Position numbers and translations under genes: made by a program. Of a DNA stretch of 64,000 nucleotides, positions 8,594 through 15,079 are shown piece after piece. The DNA is from Halopseudomonas salina (lineage in GTDB: Bacteria; Pseudomonadota; Gammaproteobacteria; Pseudomonadales; Pseudomonadaceae): positions 22,981 through 86,980 of the forward strand of contig NZ_VTTI01000003.1 in NCBI RefSeq assembly GCF_008641105.1, read 5' to 3'. Under the pieces are notes generated by a model. That model saw only the letters and a list, made by a program, of their open reading frames with translations, searched no databases and was not told the origin of the DNA. The first letter of the stretch is position 1. Every line of letters begins with the position of its first letter.

Positions 8594-9811
8594 ATGCAAG
8601 ACAGCAGTGGTCCACGAGCCGACGCTCTGGCCTGGGTGGCTGGCAGCGACGGCCCGGAAAAGGGTCTGCTGAATATCGGCTATCTGCCGCTCACCGACTC
8701 GGCATCGTTGATAGTCGCCGCCACCCAGGGGTTTGGCCAACCTTACGGCCTGACACTGGAGTTGCAGCGACAGGCATCATGGTCAGTACTGCGCGACCGG
8801 ATTCTGTGCGGCGAGCTCGACGCTGCCCAGAGCCCTTATGGCCTGGTATATGACGTACACCTTGGGTTGGGCGCGCAATGTACACCCATGTCGATACTCA
8901 TGGGGCTAAATCAGAACGGCCAAAGCATCAATCTTTCAGCGCAGATGCAGCGCTGCGGAGTGACCGATGCTGACGCACTGGCGTCCAAAGTGCACCATGG
9001 CAGTGCGCGCCTGCGCTTTGCGCAGACTTACCCGACTGGCACCCATGCCATGTGGCTTTACTACTGGCTGGCAGCCAAGGGAATACACCCCCTGCGGGAT
9101 GTCGAGTCGCTGGTAGTCCCCCCCTCACTAATGGTGCAACACCTGCAGGCCTCCCGCATTGACGGATTCTGCGCCGGTGAACCTTGGGGTGCGCATGCCA
9201 TCGAAGAGAATCAGGGATTTACGCTGGCGACCAGCCAGTCGATCTGGCCTGATCACCCGGAAAAAGCCCTCACCACTACTGCCGAATTTGTCGATCAGTA
9301 CCCTAATACCGCAAGAGCTCTGGTGATGGCGGTTCTGGATGCAAGCCGCTTCATCGACCAGAGTGACGAGAACCGGCGCAGTACAGCACAGCTGATCAGC
9401 AGTCCGGACTACCTGAACATACCGGCGGATACACTGCTTCCGAGAATGCTCGGTCAATACGCTGACGGTAACGGTCACACCTGGCAGGATAGCCATCCGC
9501 TGCGCTTTCATAACGGCGGACAGGTGAATATGCCTTACCTGTCGGACGGCATGTGGTTCATGACTCAGTTCCGTCGCTGGGGCCTGCTGCGCGAAGATCC
9601 CGATTATCTGGCTGTGGCATCCCAGGTACAGCAACTGAAGATCTATCGTGAAGCCGCCAGTCTTCTGGGTATCGAAGTGCCCGATGACGATATGCGCAGC
9701 AGCACTTTGCTGGACGACGTAGCTTGGGACGGCTCCAAGCCGGCCGAATATGCGGCAAGCTTTGCTCTGCATGCGCGCAACACAACTGGCTGCCTGGAGG
9801 GTATACGGTGA
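8594..9811 (+). CDS. nasS: Nitrate sensor NasS (CmpA/NrtA-like)
   Basis: Cytosolic relative of nitrate ABC-transporter binding proteins. In characterised systems NasS holds NasT inactive until nitrate or nitrite binds. The 405-residue product has no signal peptide and carries the family segments LLNIGYLPLTDSASLIVAATQG and DGFCAGEPWGAHA. The ATG at 8594 follows CTGGAGAAC; in-frame codons upstream overlap the attenuator. It sits next to nasT with only 31 bases between the reading frames, as in P. aeruginosa and Azotobacter. No ABC-transporter genes lie beside it, which supports a sensor role. Confidence 0.9.
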   Translation: MQDSSGPRADALAWVAGSDGPEKGLLNIGYLPLTDSASLIVAATQGFGQPYGLTLELQRQASWSVLRDRILCGELDAAQSPYGLVYDVHLGLGAQCTPMSILMGLNQNGQSINLSAQMQRCGVTDADALASKVHHGSARLRFAQTYPTGTHAMWLYYWLAAKGIHPLRDVESLVVPPSLMVQHLQASRIDGFCAGEPWGAHAIEENQGFTLATSQSIWPDHPEKALTTTAEFVDQYPNTARALVMAVLDASRFIDQSDENRRSTAQLISSPDYLNIPADTLLPRMLGQYADGNGHTWQDSHPLRFHNGGQVNMPYLSDGMWFMTQFRRWGLLREDPDYLAVASQVQQLKIYREAASLLGIEVPDDDMRSSTLLDDVAWDGSKPAEYAASFALHARNTTGCLEGIR

Positions 9812-9842
9812 GCCACTATCCATATTCCGGAGACAGCGGCGC

Positions 9843-10421
9843 ATGATGCGCATTTTGCTTATCGACGACACGGCCCGAAAACTGGGTCGCTTGCGCGACT
9901 CGCTCAGTGAGGCTGGGTTTGAAGTACTCGATGAGTCCGGACTCTCGGTGGATTTGCCCGCCCGGGTCCAGGAGTGCAAGCCCGACGTGGTGTTGATCGA
10001 TTGTGACTCACCAGGACGCGACGTAATGGAACAGGTTTGTATGGTGACACGCGATCTGCCCCGTCCTATCGTGATGTTCACCGATGAGCACGACCAGGGC
10101 GTGATGCGTATGGCTATTCAGTCCGGGGTCAGCGCTTATATTGTCGAGGGCATTCAGAGCACGCGACTGCGCGCAATTCTCGACGTGGCGATGGCCCGAT
10201 TCGAGACCGATCAGAGGCTGCGCACGGAATTGCAGGAGCGCGAACGACAACTCAATGAACGCAAACGCATCGAAAAGGCCAAGGGCCTGCTCATGAAGAT
10301 GAAAAACTGCGACGAGGCAGAAGCTCACACCCTGATGCGCCGCCAGGCCATGAGCCGTCAGCAGAAGCTTTGTCAGGTAGCCGAGCAGATCATAGCGATG
10401 AGCGAAATGCTCGGCAATTGA
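9843..10421 (+). CDS. nasT: ANTAR-domain antiterminator NasT
   Basis: RNA-binding response-regulator-like protein of 192 residues that lets RNA polymerase read through leader terminators of nitrate genes. The N-terminal receiver-like domain (MRILLIDDTARKLGRLRDSL, LIDCDSPGRD) is followed by a coiled region and the ANTAR domain with KRIEKAKGLLMKMKNCDEAEAH, whose AKGLLM is the family hallmark. I use the first of two adjacent ATGs (9843), 10 bases after GGAG; the second (9846) is equally possible. Three likely target leaders lie at 8507, 10464 and 13692. Confidence 0.93.
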   Translation: MMRILLIDDTARKLGRLRDSLSEAGFEVLDESGLSVDLPARVQECKPDVVLIDCDSPGRDVMEQVCMVTRDLPRPIVMFTDEHDQGVMRMAIQSGVSAYIVEGIQSTRLRAILDVAMARFETDQRLRTELQERERQLNERKRIEKAKGLLMKMKNCDEAEAHTLMRRQAMSRQQKLCQVAEQIIAMSEMLGN

Positions 10422-10434
10422 ACTTTTAACCCAA

Positions 10435-10451
10435 CTGGCATGCATCCTGCT
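10435..10451 (+). promoter_or_regulatory. Sigma-54 promoter upstream of nitrate transporter
   Basis: CTGGCATGCATCCTGCT has GG at 10437-10438 and GC at 10449-10450, exactly 10 bases apart, close to the TGGCAC-N5-TTGC consensus. Predicted start is near 10462, immediately before the hexaloop hairpin. The element begins 14 bases after the nasT stop codon, so the transporter can be expressed independently of nasST. Confidence 0.7.
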
Positions 10452-10463
10452 TCATATCACGCA

Positions 10464-10483
10464 GGTAGCCAATGGCGGTTGCC
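10464..10483 (+). promoter_or_regulatory. ANTAR-type hexaloop hairpin in transporter leader
   Basis: GGUAGCC and GGUUGCC form a 7-bp stem (two G-U pairs) around loop AAUGGC, which obeys the A1/G4 rule. A second, weaker candidate follows at about 10488-10499: GAC-AACGAC-GUC, also A1/G4, overlapping the left arm of the terminator. Together they resemble the two-hairpin ANTAR motif, with the second hairpin and the terminator mutually exclusive. Confidence 0.66.
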
Positions 10484-10490
10484 CCAAGAC

Positions 10491-10547
10491 AACGACGTCA
10501 TCTCCGTTCAGAACCCCGGTTCTGGAATGGGGATGGCGTTTTTTTTT
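10491..10547 (+). terminator. Leader terminator (attenuator) before nitrate transporter
   Basis: CATCTCCGTTCAGAACC (10498-10514 region) pairs with GGTTCTGGAATGGGGATG (10518-10535) with one bulge, extended by AACG/CGTT at the base, and is followed by nine T's (10539-10547). It is 62 bases before the transporter ATG. Located between the sigma-54 promoter and the coding region, it should block transcription unless NasT acts. Confidence 0.8.
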
Positions 10548-10609
10548 GCCTACTGACACTGGGCAAGCGCCCTGAAATAGCGATCAGCGCACACATTGAG
10601 GACTAATCG

Positions 10610-11821
10610 ATGAACAACAGTTTCTGGAAGGCCGGCCATACCCCCACCCTGTTTGCGGCATTTCTCTATTTCGATCTCAGCTTCATGGTCTGGTATCTAC
10701 TGGGCCCTCTCGCTGTGCAAATCGCGACAGATCTGAGCCTGACTGCACAGGAACGGGGCATGATGGTCGCAACACCCATTCTGGCTGGCGCCCTGCTGCG
10801 ACTACTGATGGGCTTTCTCGCAGACCGCATGTCACCCAAGAGCGCGGGCATAATTGGTCAGCTAGTGGTGATCGTAAGCCTCAGTGCAGCATGGCTGATC
10901 GGGGTAGACAGTTACCACGACACGCTGCTGCTGGGCCTGGGTCTGGGCTTCGCCGGCGCTGCATTTGCCGTGGCTTTGCCCCTGGCTTCCCAGTGGTATC
11001 CGCCAGAGCATCAAGGCAAGGCTCTGGGAATCGCCGGCGCGGGCAATTCCGGCACGGTGCTGGCGGCGCTTTTCGCGCCGGGGCTTGCTTACCTGTTCGG
11101 CTGGCAGAATGTATTCGGTCTGGCACTAATTCCATTGGTCGCGACGCTGATTATCTTCACACTGATCGCAAAAAACGCACCTGACCGCCCCAAGCCCAAA
11201 ACAGGCAGCGATTATCTGATCGCGCTGAACGACAAGGACAGCTGGTGGTTCATGTTTTTCTACAGCATTACCTTTGGCGGCTTTATTGGATTGGCCAGCG
11301 CGCTGCCCGGTTATTTCAGTGACCAGTACGGGCTCAATCCGGTGATTGCCGGTTATTACACCGCTGCCTGCGTCATGGCCGGCAGCCTGATGCGTCCGCT
11401 TGGTGGCGCACTGGCGGATCGGATCGGCGGTATTCGATCACTACTGTGTATGTACGGGACAGCCTCAGTGTGCATCGCACTGGTGGGTTTCAATTTATCC
11501 AGTTCGGTCGCCGCACTAGCGCTTTTTGTCACTGCAATGCTGGGCCTGGGAGCAGGAAACGGCGCGGTATTCCAGCTGGTGCCACAGCGCTTCCACCGCG
11601 AAATCGGTGTGATGACCGGTCTTATCGGTATGGCAGGTGGTGTTGGCGGCTTTGTATTGGCCGCAGGCCTGGGCACGATCAAACAGCACACGGGAGACTA
11701 TCAACTGGGGCTATGGATGTTCGCCGCACTGGGTCTGCTTGCCCTGCTCGGGCTGGTGGGTGTAAAGCGCCGCTGGCGGACCACCTGGGGATCTTCGGCC
11801 ATGACCACGGCACGGATATAA
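10610..11821 (+). CDS. nasA: Nitrate/nitrite transporter, MFS (NNP family)
   Basis: Twelve-helix inner-membrane carrier of 403 residues that brings nitrate into the cell for assimilation. It contains the NNP family glycine-rich motifs GIAGAGNSGTVLAALFAP in helix 5 and GLGAGNGAVFQLVPQ in helix 11, plus the MFS loop motif GFLADRMSPKSAG and LGGALADRIGGIRSL in the second half. In P. aeruginosa nomenclature this position is nasA; in Klebsiella that symbol means the reductase. It is three bases upstream of the phosphatase/kinase gene. Confidence 0.92.
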   Translation: MNNSFWKAGHTPTLFAAFLYFDLSFMVWYLLGPLAVQIATDLSLTAQERGMMVATPILAGALLRLLMGFLADRMSPKSAGIIGQLVVIVSLSAAWLIGVDSYHDTLLLGLGLGFAGAAFAVALPLASQWYPPEHQGKALGIAGAGNSGTVLAALFAPGLAYLFGWQNVFGLALIPLVATLIIFTLIAKNAPDRPKPKTGSDYLIALNDKDSWWFMFFYSITFGGFIGLASALPGYFSDQYGLNPVIAGYYTAACVMAGSLMRPLGGALADRIGGIRSLLCMYGTASVCIALVGFNLSSSVAALALFVTAMLGLGAGNGAVFQLVPQRFHREIGVMTGLIGMAGGVGGFVLAAGLGTIKQHTGDYQLGLWMFAALGLLALLGLVGVKRRWRTTWGSSAMTTARI

Positions 11822-11824
11822 ACA

Positions 11825-13495
11825 ATGACCCTGCAGTTGCGTGTCGGCGAATCCAGCGCCACCGGGCCTCGTCAGGAAAACCAGGATGCTATTCGCATAG
11901 TCACGCCGGCGCCCCACCTTGCGGTCAGCAAGGGGCACCTGATGGCTGTTGCCGATGGTGTCAGCCAGTGCCCGGACGGGGGTCTGGCGGCCCGTGCCAC
12001 ATTGCAGGCGTTGGCGCTTGATTATTACTCCACCCCGGAAACCTGGTCGGTAACCCAGGCGCTGGAGCGGCTATTGAAAGCCCACAACCGATGGCTGCGG
12101 GCCAACGGTGGCGGGCAGCCGCTACTGACTACCCTGACCGCCCTGGTATTGAGGGGCCAACGCTACACCATTGCACACATAGGTGACTGCCGAGCCTATC
12201 TGCTTCGTAACGGCCAATTGCGACGCCTGACCAGCGACCATGTGTGGGAACAGCCTGGCATGCAGCACGTGCTCAAACGAGCGCTTGGCCTGGACGAGCA
12301 CCTGGTGATGGATTATCTGGAGGGCGAGTTGCGTGCTGGTGATCGTTTGCTGGTGGTCAGTGACGGCGTCTGGTCGACCAGTGACGATACGTGCATTGGT
12401 CGCTGCATGATGGCCAACGAAGACCCGGCCACGGCTTGCAGCCAGCTGATACAACTGGCCCACGATGCCGGTAGCCAGGACAACGCCAGTGCCCTGCTGG
12501 TTTGCATCGAGGAGTTGCCGCAGACCAGCCTGGCAGACGCATTGGTGCCACTGAACGAACGCGCGCTGCCGCCCAGGCTCAGGTCGGGACAGCAGTTTGA
12601 AAGTTGGCATATTGAGGCGGTACTCGCAGAATCTCGCCAATCGATAGTGTATCGGGTGAAAGATCCGCAACAACAGAGCTGGCTGTTGAAAACCCTGCCC
12701 GCACAGCATCATGACAACAACTGCGCCCACCGCGATCTGGTGCTGGAGGAATGGTTCATGCGGCGCTGCGCAGCCCAACAGGTACCAGAACTGCATCCGC
12801 TGCCCGGCAGGCGTCATCTGTATTACGTGATGCGCGACTACCCTGGCAAAACGCTGGAGAGGCAAAAGCGCGAGCAAGGTCTGCTCAGTCTGGCTCAGAT
12901 ACAGACACTCGCCCCCGAGCTGGTGCGCGCCGTTGGTATGATGCACCGCCGCAATCTGCTGCACCGCGATATCAAACCCGACAACCTGCACCGTGGCGAA
13001 GATGGAGTGTTACGACTGCTGGATTATGGCATGGCGTTCTGCCCCGGGCTTTCTACCTGGGAGCCCAATCACCAGCCCCCGGGCACGCCCAGCTACATCG
13101 CCCCTGAGCTATTCAGCGGTGCCGAACCCAGCCCGCAACAGGATATCTACAGTACCGGGGTAACCCTTTATTACCTGATCACCGGCCATTACCCCTATGG
13201 TGAGATCGAAGCATTCCAGCACCCACGGTTTACCCGACCCACCCCACCAAGCCGCTACCGGCATGATCTCCCCACCTGGCTGGATGCATGCCTGCTCAAA
13301 GCCGTTGAACCCGATCCGCACAGACGCTACGAAACTGCCGAGCAGTGGTTGCTGGCATTGGAGCAGGGAGATCGCCACAGCGTGCAGACCGAGCACATGC
13401 CGCTGCTTGAACGCGAGCCGTTGCTGGTATGGCGCGCAATCGCCATCGGCGCCCTGATCATGAATCTGGCGCTATTGGGGGTGATGCTTTACTGA
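11825..13495 (+). CDS. Bifunctional PP2C-type phosphatase / serine-threonine kinase
   Basis: A 556-residue fusion found in Pseudomonas nitrate clusters. Residues 1-230 form a PP2C phosphatase (RQENQDA, MAVADGVSQCPDGG, HIGDCRAYLL, LLVVSDGVW, SQDNASALLV carry the metal-binding aspartates). Residues 265-515 form a Hanks-type kinase with K289, HRDIKPDN at 380-387, DYG in place of DFG at 400-402, and GTPSYIAPE. One transmembrane helix (534-555) ends the protein, anchoring it with catalytic domains in the cytosol. Its substrate is unknown; position between transporter and reductase suggests post-translational control of nitrate uptake or reduction. Confidence 0.9.
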   Translation: MTLQLRVGESSATGPRQENQDAIRIVTPAPHLAVSKGHLMAVADGVSQCPDGGLAARATLQALALDYYSTPETWSVTQALERLLKAHNRWLRANGGGQPLLTTLTALVLRGQRYTIAHIGDCRAYLLRNGQLRRLTSDHVWEQPGMQHVLKRALGLDEHLVMDYLEGELRAGDRLLVVSDGVWSTSDDTCIGRCMMANEDPATACSQLIQLAHDAGSQDNASALLVCIEELPQTSLADALVPLNERALPPRLRSGQQFESWHIEAVLAESRQSIVYRVKDPQQQSWLLKTLPAQHHDNNCAHRDLVLEEWFMRRCAAQQVPELHPLPGRRHLYYVMRDYPGKTLERQKREQGLLSLAQIQTLAPELVRAVGMMHRRNLLHRDIKPDNLHRGEDGVLRLLDYGMAFCPGLSTWEPNHQPPGTPSYIAPELFSGAEPSPQQDIYSTGVTLYYLITGHYPYGEIEAFQHPRFTRPTPPSRYRHDLPTWLDACLLKAVEPDPHRRYETAEQWLLALEQGDRHSVQTEHMPLLEREPLLVWRAIAIGALIMNLALLGVMLY

Positions 13496-13537
13496 AAACG
13501 ACCATTGCCATTCCCTGACACCACCCATGCGTCACCA

Positions 13538-13556
13538 GCGCACCGGCCCAGTGCGC
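13538..13556 (+). promoter_or_regulatory. Candidate NtrC-binding site upstream of flavoprotein operon
   Basis: GCGCAC-N7-GTGCGC contains GCAC-N7-GTGC, the spacing of NtrC enhancer sites. It lies about 72 bases upstream of a sigma-54 -24 element, a usual distance for an enhancer. This implies nitrogen-starvation control in addition to NasT antitermination. Confidence 0.6.
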
Positions 13557-13626
13557 AGCGCCACAATCAAGTGCAAAACAGCTATTCCAAATCACATAAG
13601 CCTTTGATTTATGGTCTAAAGCCTGA

Positions 13627-13643
13627 TGGCATAGCCTGTGCAT
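13627..13643 (+). promoter_or_regulatory. Sigma-54 promoter upstream of flavoprotein operon
   Basis: TGGCATAGCCTGTGCAT has GG at 13628-13629 and GC at 13640-13641 with 10 bases between. TGGCAT and TGC match the -24/-12 consensus well. The predicted start near 13653 gives a leader of about 155 bases with a hexaloop hairpin and terminator. Confidence 0.68.
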
Positions 13644-13691
13644 ATGTACACTCAAAGGTGCTTTGCGAAGTACCGGCACCACTCACATACA

Positions 13692-13716
13692 GCAGCTGTC
13701 AACGGCGACAGCCTGC
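13692..13716 (+). promoter_or_regulatory. ANTAR-type hexaloop hairpin in flavoprotein leader
   Basis: CUGUC (13696-13700) and GACAG (13707-13711) close the hexaloop AACGGC, the same loop as in the nasS leader, with A1 and G4. The stem extends through G-C and, past a bulged C, CAG/CUG-type pairs to 13692/13716. GGUGCU/AGUACC just upstream (about 13658-13675) could be a first hairpin, though its loop lacks A1/G4. Confidence 0.68.
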
Positions 13717-13740
13717 TACCCGACCGATCGGGGACCGGAC

Positions 13741-13784
13741 AAAGGCGTCCTACCGCATAGCGCGGTGGGACGCCTTTTTGTTTT
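13741..13784 (+). terminator. Leader terminator (attenuator) before flavoprotein gene
   Basis: AAAGGCGTCCTACCGC (13741-13756) pairs over 16 positions, with one G-T, with the arm at 13762-13777; the loop is ATAGC and TTTTTGTTTT follows. It ends 24 bases before the ATG at 13808. This is the strongest of the three leader terminators and should keep the operon silent without antitermination. Confidence 0.85.
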
Positions 13785-13807
13785 GCGCTCACGAAAAGGG
13801 GCAGAGA

Positions 13808-15079
13808 ATGCAGAAACTCAAATTGGTAATGGTAGGTAACGGCATGGCCGGGGTACGTACCCTGGAAGAGCTGATCAAATTGGCGCCAGACATGTACGAC
13901 ATCACTGTATTCGGCGCCGAGCCACATCCGAATTACAACCGCATCATGCTTTCACCAGTACTAGCCGGAGAGCAGAGCTTCGAAGACATCATTCTCAACG
14001 ACCTGGACTGGTATCGAGACAATGGCGTGACCCTGCACACAGGCAGACGCGTGGTAAACATCGATCGCCGGCGCCGTCTGGTGACCGCGGACGATGGCAC
14101 CGAAGCCGGTTATGACCGGTTGCTACTCGCAACCGGCTCCAACCCATTCATGCCACCCATTCCAGGCAACGATCTTGCTGGCGTGATCGGCTATCGCGAC
14201 ATTGCCGACACGCGGATGATGGTGGGCACTGCCAGAACCCGCTCCCATGCGGTAGTCATCGGTGGCGGACTGCTCGGCCTGGAAGCGGCAAACGGTTTGA
14301 ACATGCGCGGGATGAACGTCACTGTGGTGCACATCGGTAAAGGCCTGCTCGACCGTCAGCTGGATCTGACCGCCGCGCAGCTGCTGCAGAGCAGTCTGGA
14401 ACAACGCGGTATCCGCTTCCTCCTGCCGCAATTTACCAGCGAGCTGATCGATGACGGTAAGGGCCGGGTTGCTGCGGTTCGTTTCAAGGATGGCAGCGAA
14501 ATACGCGCCGATCTGGTGGTGATGGCCGCTGGTGTGCGCCCCCGCACAGAACTCGCGCAAAGCGCAGGACTGGCCTGTGAACGGGGGATTCTGGTCAGCG
14601 ACACAATGCAGACCTACGATCCAAAAATTTACGCTATCGGCGAATGCGCCAATCACCGGGGCATTGCCTATGGACTGGTCGCGCCTTTGTTCGAACAGGC
14701 CCGGGTCTGTGCCAACCATCTGGCGATGCTGGGCTACGGTCGTTATCAGGGCTCGGTCACCGCCACCAAACTCAAGGTTACCGGTATCGATCTGTTCTCG
14801 ACGGGGGATTTCGGCGCAAGTGAGAATTGCGAAGCCATCACGCTTTCAGACCAGCTCACCGGCAGTTACCGGAAACTGGTCATCCAGGATGACATTCTGA
14901 TCGGCGCCTGCCTGTTCGGAGATACCGCTGATGCGACCTGGTACCTTGAGTTAATAAAGGAGCGCAGGAACATCAGAAAGATTCGTGACGCTCTGATGTT
15001 CGGTAAAACGGTCTGTCATAACATCATCAGTGATACCAATTCCCAAGCCACACCGTCTGAAGTAGGGATTGCCGCCTGA
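13808..15079 (+). CDS. NirB-N-terminal-like FAD/NAD(P)H oxidoreductase for nitrate reduction
   Basis: A 423-residue flavoprotein homologous to the first ~415 residues of the large subunit of NADH nitrite reductase. GNGMAGVRTLEEL is the FAD Rossmann motif; VVIGGGLLGLEAANGL is the NAD motif; a rubredoxin-reductase-type C-terminal domain follows. It stops before the BFD [2Fe-2S] and sirohaem domains of full NirB and no nirD follows. It probably passes electrons from NAD(P)H to the adjacent nitrate reductase, as Klebsiella NasC does. The ATG at 13808 lies after AAAAGGGG; the frame open further upstream overlaps the leader. Its stop overlaps the next start by one base. Confidence 0.85.
   Translation: MQKLKLVMVGNGMAGVRTLEELIKLAPDMYDITVFGAEPHPNYNRIMLSPVLAGEQSFEDIILNDLDWYRDNGVTLHTGRRVVNIDRRRRLVTADDGTEAGYDRLLLATGSNPFMPPIPGNDLAGVIGYRDIADTRMMVGTARTRSHAVVIGGGLLGLEAANGLNMRGMNVTVVHIGKGLLDRQLDLTAAQLLQSSLEQRGIRFLLPQFTSELIDDGKGRVAAVRFKDGSEIRADLVVMAAGVRPRTELAQSAGLACERGILVSDTMQTYDPKIYAIGECANHRGIAYGLVAPLFEQARVCANHLAMLGYGRYQGSVTATKLKVTGIDLFSTGDFGASENCEAITLSDQLTGSYRKLVIQDDILIGACLFGDTADATWYLELIKERRNIRKIRDALMFGKTVCHNIISDTNSQATPSEVGIAA

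Noticed and set aside
9128..10081. Open frame of 317 codons opposite nasS/nasT
   Set aside because: Antisense to two well-supported genes, no motif or RBS; not a gene.
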